A DNA stretch of 64,000 nucleotides, taken from contig NC_087377.1 of the NCBI RefSeq assembly GCF_963675165.1, forward strand, positions 7,705,122 through 7,769,121, in the 5' to 3' direction. Both the position numbers and the translations under genes were made by a program. Positions 1-11,050 of the stretch are shown here, piece by piece. The notes below the pieces were generated by a model, which did no database searches, was not told the DNA's origin, and saw only the letters and a list, made by a program, of their open reading frames with translations. Numbering within the stretch: the first letter of the stretch is position 1; each line of letters opens with the position of its first letter. The DNA comes from Halichondria panicea (lineage: Eukaryota > Porifera > Demospongiae > Suberitida > Halichondriidae).

Positions 1-472
1 TTTTGGTAAAGATCATTACATTAAGTTTTGCATAACATGGCAAAAAATGCATATCATATGCATGGATCAGTTCAGGTCAAGTCAGCAAGATAACACTGAG
101 AATCATAAATTATTATTAATGTCTTGTGTCAGTTGTGTGCTGTGTTTATAATTATAATTATGTCTATATAATTATACGTCTTAATTTCGTCTATAATGTT
201 GTTGCATGCTAATATTAAGCCTCCCACTCACTTATGTCTCAGGGGTGAACCCAAAGAACCCTCTCTGGATCTGCCGTGTAAGGCTATAGTTATATTGTGC
301 GAGGAATAATAGGCGATTTGATGGACTTGAGCATAAAACATAAATAAATTGGTATAAACATCAGGAGCACATGAAATAAATTGCTATAACACCCTTAGCA
401 TAGAGTATAGCTGCATGGCCATGCATATTGTATTTGGAACACTTGTGACTAATTGGCCAGGTTCTCCAGACA

Positions 473-680
473 TTAATTCACACAAGCAGTGTCCATGCAC
501 ACTCGCAGAGAACTGAAGAGGGTGCTGGGTGGGGGGAAAACCAAATGAACGACTTGGCATAATAATTATATTGCTGAAAAATTCTACTACCGTATTACTA
601 GAATGTGTTGCGAGTATCAAACATTTGCGAACTTTGCGATGGTTGATCAATTCGCAACAATAAAATCCGCAAAACCATAG
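473..680. repeat. Dispersed repeat, copy 1
   Basis: This stretch is closely repeated at 3165-3360. Shared landmarks in the same order include the block GAACGACTTGGCATAAT, then GATGGTTGATCAATTC and AAAATCCGCAAAACC. The copies differ by scattered substitutions and small indels. No long coding frame is conserved between them, so I treat it as non-coding repeat. Confidence 0.75.
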
Positions 681-681
681 T

Positions 682-1245
682 AGTACAAGTGCAAAAAACA
701 TTTTTGAAAAAATAGGGAAGAGTAGGGCTGGAAGAGCATGTGCATGCATTGAAGTAACAAAAAGTTCGAAAACAAGATCGTGGGTTTGTAGTCTTTGCAT
801 GCTCCAACTAGTTGGGAGTGGGGCTCAATCTTTACGATCTTTACCAGTTGGGTCCAGCACTACTTCTCGTTCACCTTTTTCTTTATGCGAGGCGTTCGAT
901 CCCCATTTGACCATCAACTTGCATGTGTTTCGATACAGGAGACTTTTCTTTCCACCAGGGAGGACCAGCACCGAAACACATAGTGTATAATTACAAGAGT
1001 GCCGCATGAATAGCACTCCTGAATTTGAGACTCTACAGATGAGCCCTGCCCACCAAAACTCAAAGTAGTGCTGGACCCAACTGTTAAAGATCGTAAAGAT
1101 TGAGCCCCACTCCCAACTAGTTGGAGCATGCAAAGACTATATACCAACCCACAATCTTGTTTTCGAACTTTTTGTTACTTCAATGCACATGCTCTTCCAA
1201 CCCTATACTCTTCCCCATTTTTTCAAAAATGTTTTTTGCACTTGT
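682..1245. mobile_element. Foldback element with ~180-bp inverted arms
   Basis: The left arm (about 682-865) is repeated in reverse complement at about 1062-1245, around a spacer of roughly 196 bp. Matching landmarks are CATGCTCCAACTAGTTGGGA near 798 and its complement near 1112, and AAAACATTTTTGAAAAAAT near 697 against its complement near 1214. The arms are nearly identical, which suggests recent insertion or gene conversion. No transposase frame lies inside, so it is a non-autonomous foldback or MITE-like element. Short ORFs across the arms are by-products of the palindrome. Confidence 0.8.
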
Positions 1246-1386
1246 TTGCAAACTTTTTTCACTGCATGCATGCATAGAGTGGTCCTGGGAGGCCACGTAA
1301 CTTGTTAATGGGTGGTTTTTTTAGGGTTACCAATCTTGTGCACTCCCTTTTTGGTTTGAACAGCTTATCCAACATGCAACCATAGA

Positions 1387-1610
1387 TACCGTATAGCGCG
1401 AAATTTTCGAGGCACTTATATTTCGTGGATTGGCCTCTAAAGCATTTCGTTGCACAATGTTCGCGGAATGACTGCTTACCGGAAGCCACGCCTTTGCACG
1501 TTATAGCAGGTATTTCTAATTAAAGAACAATTTTTATGGACTTAATTTTCGTGTATGATTGCTAACCCACGAAATCTGTGAGCCCCTCGAAAATTTCGCG
1601 CTATACGGTA
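1387..1610. mobile_element. MITE, TACCGTATAGCGCG family, copy 1
   Basis: The ends are near-perfect terminal inverted repeats: TACCGTATAGCGCGAAAT at the left and its reverse complement ending CGCGCTATACGGTA at the right. TA at both ends fits a TA target site. The interior has no ORF of note. Related copies lie at 26717-26957, 57240-57439 and 62443-62651. Confidence 0.85.
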
Positions 1611-2007
1611 GTCTACTTCTCACCATTATTTTTTTCACAAATACACTTGTTTGTACACTTTTTTCTTATAGGTACCAGCACATAGATTCTATGGTGCTAC
1701 CTAGATCAAATATCTTCAGTATATAGGTGGCATTACCATAGTACTATGATAAAAAAGAAAGCTGCTCAGATAAGAGCTTGTGTCAACTTAACTTGCATGC
1801 ATGCGAGGAGCTAGCCTAGCCTCCTTCACCGGTGCGGCCGTCTAAGAGTGATTAAGTGCGGCCTAGGATCGAGGCTAGCAAGGAGCATTAACTGGAGCGG
1901 TAAGAATCGACAGTGCAAAACACTACTGTTGCTATAGATCTCAAGTGGTTGCTAAGATGCGACAGAGAACAGTACGGTGCCATTAGTTTGTCCAGTGGAC
2001 ACTAATG

Positions 2008-2917
2008 ATTTACACACGATCCTTGCCAGAACGCAATAGTTAGAGTGCAAAGGGTCAAATTGTCTGCTGATTTGGTTCATTCGCAAAGGTTTTTTTACCT
2101 GCCGGTATAGACATTAATTTTATTGACTTGGCCAACCCATGTACATATGCAGTCTAAAGTAGGCCCTGATAAATTGTAGCTTTGAGACCGTTCGTTATCG
2201 AAAGATAAAAATAATGTGCTAGACTATATCTATTCTATAATTCGAAAAATGTGCCTATTATTCTCAGATTATGAACATAATAATTATAGTGACGTAAACA
2301 CAAACGCAGCAGACAACTGACACACGACATAATTATGCCTCGAGGGATACGGTAAAGCTGACTGTGTGTGTTTGTGTGTGTGTGTGTGTGTGTCTGTTCC
2401 AGCTGTAACTGCTCAACGGTTGCAATGCGACGAAAACTAACAGCTTCTATAGGCTTCTAGCCACGTTCTCTTGGATTTTGATTCGTGGATTAGCAAACTA
2501 AAGCTTCTTTCTCGAGTTATGGCTAGTTTGACTCACATTGAAGGCTGTTGCAGTTCTCTTTAGAATCTTTCATAGCATCATCTGTCCGCACAAACTTTCT
2601 ATTCAACATATGAGTTAGCCTTGCACTAAAGTGCTAGCTTTTTGTTAGCTACAAAACTCAGAAAATACCTAAATTATGCACTTCCGCTTATAATTAATTG
2701 AAAACAAAATCTTCTTCTTTGTTGCTTCCTAGATCCTTGAGGTCCTGGTATAAGCAGCTACTAAACACAACAATGATACCATAATTATACAATTGAAGTC
2801 AGTTTTAGACAGATTATTTTATACACTTTTTCCTCTTCTATACTTCCTCTTCTATACTTTTGAGCGAAAGCAAATCATGGCGAGAGGCATTAGCACAGCG
2901 CCAGCTTGAACACTATG
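2008..2917. repeat. Segmental direct duplication, copy A
   Basis: This region is repeated in the same order and orientation at 3374-4180. Shared blocks are the start TTTACACACGATCCT (2009 and 3375), a (GT)n-containing block (2340 and 3480), a block around CTTCTATAGGCTTCTAGCC (2443 and 3583), and GAGCGAAAGCAAA...GCGCCAGCTTGAACACTA (2862 and 4112). The copies differ by indels of up to about 250 bp. The GT run at about 2360-2393 is a simple repeat. No gene is evident. Confidence 0.75.
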
Positions 2918-3373
2918 TTTCTCTTGCTGACTTGAGTTGATCCATAATCTTCACCTTATAATGTAATTTTAATCGAGCTAAAATTATTCCGAACATAATT
3001 TATCAGGGCCCACAATGGTTCCAGCGCGCATGCTCCTATGTGGAGTTTTATTTTCTCATAAATATATTAATGAGCTATTTGCAATTACTCTCTTCCCTTT
3101 GCAGTTTGTTTCCTGCTCCCTGCACCAATTTATTACACGTGGCAGGAACTAAAAATTATTGGTCAGGTTTCACACAAGCAGTGTCACACACTTGCAAAGG
3201 GTAGTCCGTGAGAGCAGAGTAGTACTGTTGAATGAACGACTTGGCATAATAATTATATTGCTGAAAAAAGCCATAATTACTAGAATGTGTTGTGAGTATC
3301 AAACATTTGCCAACTTTGCGATGGTTGATCAATTCATAACAATAAAATCCGCAAAACCTAAATTATTACTGGT

Positions 3374-4180
3374 ATTTACACACGATCCTGCAATAGTTAG
3401 ATCACAAAGTGTCAAATTTTCTGCTGATTCGGCTCGTTCGCAAAGGTTTTTCATGAGCAAATTTTATTATGCCTCGAGGCGTAGCCGCACGAGGGATACG
3501 GTAAAGCTGACTGTGTGTGTGTGTGTGTGTGTCTGTTCCAGCTGTAACTGCTCAACGATTGCAATGCGACGAAAGCTAACAGCTTCTATAGGCTTCTAGC
3601 CACGTTCTCTTGGATTTTGATTCGTGGATTAGCAAACTAAAGCTTCTTTCTCGAGTTATGGCTAGTTTGACTCACATTGAAGGCTGTTGAAGTCTCTTCA
3701 GAATCTTTCATAGCATAGCTTTTTGTTAGCTACAATACTCAGAAAATATCTGTTAAAACAGCTAGGACACACCCTTTAATTATTCCTATGGATGTAATGC
3801 GCATGCGCGCTCATTCCCCATGAAAATAATACCCAAGATCCAGATCCAGATCCTCCTGGCAGAATCATCTTTGTCTTGAGGGCCTGGTAAGCCACAAAAC
3901 ACTACCATATAACAATATAGATAACAATATGCAAGTACACAGGTCTTTTCTTCTTAGATATTGAACTACAGATCGTCTTTCTTGAGGTCCTGGTAAGCCA
4001 CATAATACAATAACAACAATAAATGCATGTAAATAAGTCTTTTCTTCTCAGTGACTTTATATAGATAAGCTAACTTTAATATAAAATTCATTATAGAAAC
4101 TAACACTCTAATACTTTTGAGCGAAAGCAAAAACATGGCGAGAGGTACATGTATTAGCACAGCGCCAGCTTGAACACTAG
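3374..4180. repeat. Segmental direct duplication, copy B
   Basis: Second copy of 2008-2917, with the same order of blocks. It includes a shorter GT run (about 3510-3532) and the same internal element, whose relatives lie at about 27310-27530 and, inverted, at 22700-23095 and 27780-28010. An ORF at 3159-3599 spans the repeat and its poly-Val-Cys stretch is just the translated GT run, so I do not call it a gene. Confidence 0.75.
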
Positions 4181-4296
4181 TTTTGGGCTCAGTATTTTAC
4201 GGAATCACATATAAGTCCGAATAATACCATACCCACGTATTTACCTCCAACTGCACGCGAACTTTAAACATTGAAGAGGTATATCAGCTGGCCAAC

Positions 4297-5392
4297 ATGA
4301 GCAAGAGGAAACCATTGTGTCTTTCCAGGAAGAAACCTGACCCTCTCAGGAGGAATTCGAAACCCAAGCCTCTAAGCCAGTTAACCAGGAGAGGTGTACA
4401 ATGGCAATATAGCTTATCCACCAGGCTTTACCAACCTAGCGTCAAATGGCTATATGAATGCTGTCCTTCAATGCATGTTCAACACTCCCAGCTTCTCGTA
4501 CATTTTCAATGGGTTTCCAGGATACATTCAGGAGATTGCGACAAGAACTGTTGCTGGATTAGTAAGTACAGAGGAGACTCTTTAATATAGGGAGATAGAA
4601 TCTATCCACATAAAAAGGCTCTTTTAGCTAGCTTCGAGGGGAAAGTAGATATCTCTCTTTTATCTATGGTGTCAGGTATTAATTTAGAAGTCATCACGTG
4701 ACGTGTGATATTTGCGTACATTATATCGCATGCGTTCAATTGCCATAGAACAGTACAGTATAGTAGTTAAAGAGTCACTATAATTACTACCGATGCCTTG
4801 ACAAGAAGGTAGAATTGGAGATAAGTAATGAACTGGGGGCGTTACCAAAATGCCTCTGTATTCACGTAAATCAACCAAGATACACACGTAAGTTTCAAAC
4901 GGGGTGAACAAAGAGTTCTCATACAGAAATTGTACAAACTTCAAAGTCCAAATTCAGGTACTTAATAATTATGCCGACACAGTCAGAATGATAATAACTT
5001 GCTGTTTTCTTACTTATAGACGAGTATACTCTCCGCGTTCCAAGCAAACAAAGTGTGTAGACATTGATGGCAGTTGTACAGTACACAATCAGTTGACTGT
5101 CACACTGGGACATTACACAGCCTTCTTTCGGTCAATCAAGGATCAATCTAAATGGTTTCGTGCAAGTGACAGTGATGTAAGTATGACATAATTATACAAC
5201 ACGGATAGACACTAATTTTGTACAATTTGAAACTATAGGTGAGCTTAGCAACTGTATTGCAACAAATGTTGAATTGGTTCAAGGTAAGTATGCATGTACT
5301 GCAGTTAGAAACCGCAGCTGTATTTGTTCCATACAATACAGGTGACCGACCACCCAACAGTTTTGTTATTGAATACCAGTCGGAGACTTTGA
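4297..5392 (+). CDS. Ubiquitin-specific-protease-like gene with degenerate Cys box, possibly a pseudogene
   Basis: Two hallmark USP (peptidase C19) segments occur in the right order. The first, about 4394-4561, reads GFTNLASNGYMNAVLQC, matching the Cys box GxxNLGNTCYMNAxLQ, but the GNTC core is ASNG, so the nucleophilic Cys is absent. It ends at a good donor (TTA|GTAAGT). The second, 5020-5176, holds the His box LTVTLGHYTAFFRS...KWFRASDSD and ends at a phase-0 donor. Exons 5239-5283 and 5342-5392 follow in phase 0 and end with PTVLLLNTSRRL and a TGA, like the end of a USP domain. An ATG at 4297 opens a basic leader (MSKRKPLCLSRKK), but it is in a different frame from the Cys box. The exon or exons between 4561 and 5020 were not resolved. 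The domain is far shorter than the usual 300 or more residues. It is probably a non-catalytic USP-like protein or a decaying copy. Confidence 0.6.
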
Positions 5393-6050
5393 TGGCTAAA
5401 TGCTGAGGTACATGTATAACGCATCGCATATGATGACACACAATTATAATGATTGTACATTGAAACACTGATATCAACAGAAGCCACTGATGTACATGTA
5501 AAAGTAGTACTACGTTATAGCATAGAAGAGGGATTGGTAACGGAAGTACCCTCGTGTAATATCCGCTTTACCTGCGAGGCTGTACATTCTAAACGGGAAG
5601 CTATTGTAAGTATACAGTATATGTACCTATTATGTAATCAACAGATTTACCCAACCCCTTGTGTTCACACAATAATGTAGACCTGCCGGTGAGAGAACAG
5701 ACCTCTTCAAACAGAGAACAGGCAATTACTGTCTGTATTATGCTCCTAATATAATTATTTTTAGAGCTAAAGAGAGCAAAGAGATTCCACCGCATAGCGT
5801 TGTCTTCACTTACATGTGAGTCATTGACAAAAAAAGATTGAAACATCATCAAAGCAACGTACACTCTCTGATATCCTTCCGAAATCCCGTCACTACAATT
5901 GCAAAAGACCAAAAAATTTCCACAATTTGAACCTAAGAGTTAGAACCTAAAAGTTAACAATAGAAATTTAGGCCTGTTAACTGTTCGTCATATCCATGTG
6001 ATTATCTTAAAATGTAACGATCTTTAATTATTTCAAGCATAATTTATGAG
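5393..6050. other. Intergenic, no gene seen
   Basis: AT-rich sequence between the USP-like gene and the GC-rich retroelement relic. Short ORFs on both strands show no domain, signal peptide or codon pattern that I recognise. No repeat with a partner elsewhere in the window was found. Confidence 0.5.
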
Positions 6051-6054
6051 GGCC

Positions 6055-6985
6055 TAGTCCATGCAGCCTCGATTCCAGGCCGCAAAGAGAAAGGCGGCCT
6101 GGGTATTGTATCAGGTTGTTGTTGTTTTTATTTGACCCTCGCAGCATTGCACCTAGGGTCCATGCCCGCTTCCCATGCTCTAGGAGCGCTATAGGAGTCA
6201 GCACGCTGGTCGGTCTGGCAGACACACCTCCTGTTCTGCTGCCCGGCAAAACCCCGGACACCATTGTGGTGCTGCCGGGGATCCCACCGCTCAAGTGATC
6301 GGTGGTAGAGCACATTCTCTCGGGGGCCTTTTTGGACTTTAGCGAGCTGCCCCCTGCCAAGGGATTCTCGAGGCCAGTGTTGTCCCTGCTGCAAAGGCAC
6401 AGGGGCAACATTTGTGGTGGCAAACGCTTCCGAGCTGGCGGACTCAACTCGGGTAGTCCCAGACTTCAATACTTGGGTGCAATGTTTTGCGATATACACA
6501 GCTGTGCTGATTGCTAAATCACCAGAGCGAGCCCCGTTCCTCCTCAGCTACACATCACTATTGGCCCAATTCAGCAAAAGGTATCGGTTCCCGTCGTGGC
6601 TACTGTGTGACCGGAAGTTCCGTGGCGAGGCAGCAGAATCCGGCAGACCGATTGGTCGAAGGTGGATGGTTTTATCGGGTGTTCGGGCTCAGGACCCCCC
6701 CCTCAATGGGTTCGAAACGTCTCTTCCCGGCCTCCAGCAAGCGATCACTCAAGAGGAGGGGCTGGGTGTTTGGGCTCAGGACCCCCCCCTCAATGGGTTC
6801 GAAGCGTCTCTTCCCGGCCTCCAGCAAGCGATCACTCAAGAGGAGGCCCCCTCTGGGCGTCGATCCTGGAGCCTTGTCGGCGGTAGAATCGGCCGGGGGA
6901 GCCTGACCGCCCGTTTGGGGTCGATTGCATCTACTTGCATGTTTGTACAGCTTGCAAACGGGATCACCCAGAGTTGAGGTGCCCT
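6055..6985 (+). pseudogene. Retroelement gag-like relic (GC-rich)
   Basis: This is a GC-rich island in otherwise AT-rich DNA. Segments in two plus frames resemble the gag-like first ORF found in animal DIRS-type retroelements. One segment (about 6302-6400) has the pattern VVEHILSGAFLDFSELPPAK, with an in-frame stop just before it at 6297. A second, frame-shifted segment (about 6414-6625) reads VPDFNTWVQCFAIYTAVLIA...PFLLSYTSLLAQFSKRY. The frame break and the stop make it non-functional as read. Downstream, an 80-bp unit coding PLNGFEASLPGLQQAITQEE is present twice in tandem (about 6677-6760 and 6765-6845). The family name is a judgement from memory of related elements. No reverse transcriptase or recombinase follows. 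Confidence 0.5.
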
Positions 6986-7266
6986 AAGCAGCGTCCTGCT
7001 TGAGGAATCGGAACAATTCAGAACATTGTGGCTAGCTAGTGTAGTAGCGTAGGTTGTGGCATGCGTTGTGTTGTGGAAAGATAGAAGGATCTCCACTAGA
7101 ATACAAACATACGGAACAGTTTGGTCCAAGATGAGTAGGTGGGAATGAATATTCCATGTCATATCCCCTCCTATGTAGCTGAAGCTCAATGGAGAATAAT
7201 AGGCTAGAATCGTGGAATAGAACTGGTGTAATTAAACAAGGGGTGGATCTCTGCACACTGTAAAAA

Positions 7267-7668
7267 ATGGTGTGCGTGGTTTTCATGTCAGTAAAGCATG
7301 TAGAAGGAGAAGAGCATGGAAATACCACTGACCTTGTGTGCATTGTGGGTGGTCATAACTCATGCAGGAAACATTTTTTTATCCAGGATGATTCATGTTG
7401 CTTCGTGCGCTATTATGCAAACACGTGCCTTGCTGGAAAAGTGCGGCTCTCCTCTGATATGTCTCAAGATGAAATTCTAAGGGAAATCAGCTGGTATTTG
7501 GAAGAGTCTGTACCCTTTTCGATAGACACACGAATGTCGATTTATCAAGTGAGATCTATCATTACCAAAATGTTTAACAATTCTATTATCTACATGGAGA
7601 GCCGGATATTGCTAGCGGTACCTCTGCGGCCTAATGCTTGGTCTAGTCTGGCCATGTGCAATAATTAG
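7267..7668 (+). CDS. Hypothetical ORF, 133 codons
   Basis: One of the longer uninterrupted frames in the first 30 kb outside obvious repeats. The predicted protein is soluble-looking, with a charged middle (DMSQDEILREISWYLEESV) that could be helical, and no signal peptide or membrane segment. I recognise no domain. A possible acceptor (TTTTTATCCAG) at about 7386 suggests the real coding part may be one exon starting at DDSCCFVRYY. The next 600 bases show no convincing continuation. It could be an isolated exon, a gene fragment or chance. Confidence 0.3.
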   Translation: MVCVVFMSVKHVEGEEHGNTTDLVCIVGGHNSCRKHFFIQDDSCCFVRYYANTCLAGKVRLSSDMSQDEILREISWYLEESVPFSIDTRMSIYQVRSIITKMFNNSIIYMESRILLAVPLRPNAWSSLAMCNN

Positions 7669-8176
7669 TTACTCGTTTCCCTCATATATAGTTTCTCATC
7701 TGTTATTCGCATAGACAAAACCAACAAGAAACCGTCTTTCTTCATTCCACTGACCCTACCTCACGGCAATGGCATGACAAAGACAAGGGCTAACACGCTA
7801 CGAGGTAATAAACCTCTAACGACAAGTGTGTACTGATGGAGAAAAAGGATTCGTTTCAGTATTTACCCTTGTTGAGTAAATCCTTCAAAACCCTCAGATA
7901 TGTTATGAGGTATTTTTAATGGCTGAAGTACCTCTCAAGTTGCAAGGACAATTGTAAAAACGTATATAGCAACCATAGAGTTAGGTATAATAATTATTTG
8001 TATTAAGAATAGCTACTAGTTTAGCGTTTAGATTCAGCAAAACACAAACTGACTACACTAGTTAAAATTAATGCCAACAAGATTCTCAACTCCTTCCCAC
8101 AGAACCAGACACTCTAAAAAACATTTATTACTGTTGTATTAGGCGGCAATCTAGTATTATTTTGTGCTTTAATATT

Positions 8177-8841
8177 CTCAGGTGCATTAAGGACTGGGAC
8201 CAACATAAAAAAGACATTTATAAGAGGCACTTCAACCTGCTGCTGTTTACTGTGTATATTTATCTGTGTAAAACTTTTATGATGAAATGAAACACTGGCT
8301 TCCATTCTCTAGGAAAATATTAAAATGAAGCCCCGCCCACTAATTGATCAGTGGGGGTGGTCCGTTTTGTCGAAGCACTATTTCACTTTTCTATTGAAAA
8401 ATCGGCGTTTAAACACTAAGTCTACTAGCTATTGCTGCTGCTCATTATACTTAGTTCTATCTAAGCTAACAACTCACTCTAGCGCTTAGCCCTCCTGGTC
8501 TTTGCAAGGGAGAAATAACAGAAAGTTGTTTGATGTAGCAGTCTCATCTTGGATAGTAGGCTTCCCAGGGACACGGTCAACAATTTTTTGACAAAGTACA
8601 AGGATAAATCAGCTAAGGAAGGCTTATGGAAGTCATCTATTGCCTCGCAAGCTTTACTAGAGGGTGTTTTAAACGCCGACTAAGTCACTTCTCTAAACTA
8701 GCTGAATTACTGCAAAATGAAAAGGGAGTGGTACGTTGAAGTAATGAACGCGTGGGCAGAACCATGGCGACCGTGTGGGCGGGGCTTATAATTTGCAAAT
8801 TCAGCAATAATTGAAGGTCCCAGCCCTTAATGCACCTGAGT
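8177..8841. mobile_element. Foldback/MITE-like element, ~665 bp
   Basis: The left end has CTCAGGTGCATTAAGGACTG and the right end its reverse complement with one mismatch (CAGCCCTTAATGCACCTGAG). Inside these, GAAGCCCCGCCCAC near 8327 pairs with GTGGGCGGGGCTT near 8772, and CGGCGTTTAAACAC near 8403 pairs with GTTTTAAACGCCG near 8673. The nested inverted pairs indicate a non-autonomous element with composite arms. No coding sequence is seen. Confidence 0.65.
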
Positions 8842-9299
8842 TTCAATTAACGTTTTCACATTACCCTTTAAAAAATAAGAGAAGGTGGATTATAATTTAC
8901 AAGAAACGTAGCTAACAATAATTATAGCGGTCAATTATTCACATCCAGTGACTTGTGTCGGTATTGATCCATTTGTGGGGGAAAGGAAGATACTGTAAAG
9001 GAGCCAGTCTCTACCAATAAAGCAAGCTGTTTGTGAAACTTTAGAAAAGCAATTGCTTCCCTGAATTCTATGTGAATTGCTTGACAGCGAGTCCAAGCAG
9101 CCAGTTTGTTATGGATAAGAAATCGTCTACACGACAATAATGTTTCTAAAGATAAAGTGGCGATCCAGTAGAGAATGATGGTGTGCGAAATTATCCCTAA
9201 ATTATACTGTCAATGGCATGTATGGGGGTTGCTCTGGAGAGTGTCTTGGAGGAGGTGCGGTCCCTCTTGGGGGACAAGGTCTCTTGGTGTATCCAAAGT

Positions 9300-10245
9300 G
9301 ACCTTATAAAGTCAGGTCGGGTAAGGGACATACAAGTCAGGTCGGGTAAGGGACATACAAAAGGTTTACACCCAAATCTTTGTAGAGCAAGAAGAGCATG
9401 TGAATAATGAGAATGTCGGAGAGGATCAAGCAAGAGATGAGAAATCTCTCTCACATGATGATAGCATGTTAATTATAGAGCATAGTTTTTATATAACCAG
9501 GCATAAAGTATCTATAAAGAATTAAGAGCGGTCATCACATTTTGTATCCGATCCACCCCACTTAGTAAAGACTGTCCATGATGATAGCATGTTAATTATA
9601 GAGCATAGTTTTTATATAACTAGGCATAAAGTATCTATAAAGATATTAACACTCTCCAAGAGGAAAGGTGAGTGCATGCCCTGCCTGCATGGTCAAAACT
9701 TCACTAAAAAAACTAACACAAAAATATGACTGACAAGAGCTGTACACCAGAGCGCCGTCAAGGGCCACCACCGATCGCAAGGCCTGCCGAAGGTTACAAG
9801 CAAGGTCTAGGTAGGTAAAAGTTACGACTCAATGCAGCTTTTGTTGTTGTATATAATAGTTATGGTCTCTAGAGACATCACACTTTGTATCCGATCCACC
9901 CCACTTAGTAAAGACTGTCAGAAATTGTTTAACGTGAATAGAACCCGGGTACTTTCGTTTCCAATCCCTCTCTTTCCTTTATCTATGGTAGAGGTAATTA
10001 TTAAGTACCCAGACATAATTTATTATGAATGAAGGAAAGAGAGAAGGATACAATTTAAGATCAAGAGGAAGGTGGATGGGTAAAAGAGATTAGAGTGGTC
10101 AAAGAAACGCATACAAAAGGGAAGGGACATACATGAGTGTCTTGGAGGTGCGGATTCTCTTGGCGGACAAGTGTATCCAAAGTGACCATAAAGTCCTGCA
10201 TCTTATCAGGTCGGGTAAGGGACATACAAAAGGTTTACACCCAAA
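9300..10245. repeat. Cluster of short direct repeats
   Basis: GTCAGGTCGGGTAAGGGACA occurs twice in tandem at 9312-9360 and again near 10208, there followed by the same AAAGGTTTACACCCAAA block. A 65-bp block starting ATGATGATAGCATGTTAATT is at about 9456-9521 and 9579-9643. TTTGTATCCGATCCACCCCA occurs at about 9540 and 9882. A short open frame with a good donor (about 9727-9810, MTDKSCTPERRQGPPPIARP) lies between the repeats and may be an exon remnant, but I found no partner exon. Confidence 0.6.
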
Positions 10246-10539
10246 GTAGATGTCTCGTGCCTGAACTGAGGGGGCGAGGTTTCCCCAACCACAAGGGCCC
10301 ATACAGCTTGAACATCATGGCAATGAAATCTGGATCTCTCGTAAGGGCAAGTACAGCCCTATTCTTCTCTGATATCAATTTTATATCGGTTTGGTTTTTG
10401 TGTGTCCGCTGATAAAATAGCATACAGCATAAGATGAGTAAATGCGTAAATGCATGTATAATTCCTTAATTGACTTCTGGTCACACGTGTAAGACTAGGG
10501 AAAATCCCAAGAAAGTTCCATATTATAGACTGCTACAAA

Positions 10540-10640
10540 CATGCAGTAAACTGCATGGATACAGATTTCATTTGCTGGTGAACTTTGTGAAATATCTAGT
10601 GAAGCAAGGCAAGTGTGACGTTGAGGTTATATGCAGCTTT
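10540..10640 (+). pseudogene. Ankyrin-like coding snippet
   Basis: The plus-strand frame reads HLLVNFVKYLVKQGKCDVEV, which has the helix-turn pattern of an ankyrin repeat (compare the common form LVKYLVEVxKCDVN). The same snippet, with VKYLVEVLKCDVEVY, recurs five times at 13.97-15.03 kb. No flanking ankyrin repeats are found, so it is an exon fragment and not a gene. Confidence 0.4.
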
Positions 10641-10689
10641 TCAACGTATAAATTATATTCAAGTTGGCGTATACATACTCCGATTAGAG

Positions 10690-11050
10690 TTTAGCGTGTA
10701 GAGGGAGGGAGGAGAGTACAATCAGTAGTTTAGCGTGTAGAGGGAAGGGTGTACAATCAGTAGTTTAGCGTGCATGTAGAGGGAGAAGAAGAAAAGTATA
10801 AGGAAGGATCAGCTCAGCAAACAACACGTAACAAAAAGTAGCCGTATACTTTTTCTGTTTATTTAGCTAACTATAATTATCTAGTGGTGATCACTCACCG
10901 AATTTGAAGTACAATTATTTAGCAGAAAAACACAAGTATTGTGATCAACTGATTGTTTTAACATAATTATTATCCACATACAAAAGGAACCCAAAAACTA
11001 GGGACATAAAGACACGTACTGTAAGGGAGCTAATCCCCACCAATAAAGAG
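10690..11050. repeat. Repeat unit shared with 12.75-13.68 kb and 21.4 kb
   Basis: TTTAGCGTGTAGAGGGA occurs three times at about 10690-10785. It is followed by AACAAAAAGTAGC, TATTTAGCTAACTATA and GTGATCACTCACCGAAT, then a block with AACCCAAAAACTAGGGACAT and a run ending CACCAATAAAGAGAGGTG. The same order of blocks is present at 12755-13120, 13415-13680 and, for the final block, 21410-21545. Confidence 0.65.

Noticed and set aside
384-1147. Several overlapping ORFs on both strands
   Set aside because: They read through the arms of the foldback element at 682-1245; the mirrored peptides are a consequence of the inverted repeat.
6290-6345. Possible tRNA-like box (GGTGGTAGAGCAC)
   Set aside because: Resembles a tRNA D-arm, but no matching T-arm or acceptor stem follows, and the bases are explained by the gag-like frame.
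6028-6499. Minus-strand ORFs of 123-139 codons
   Set aside because: Antisense shadows in a GC-rich stretch whose plus strand carries the gag-like sequence.
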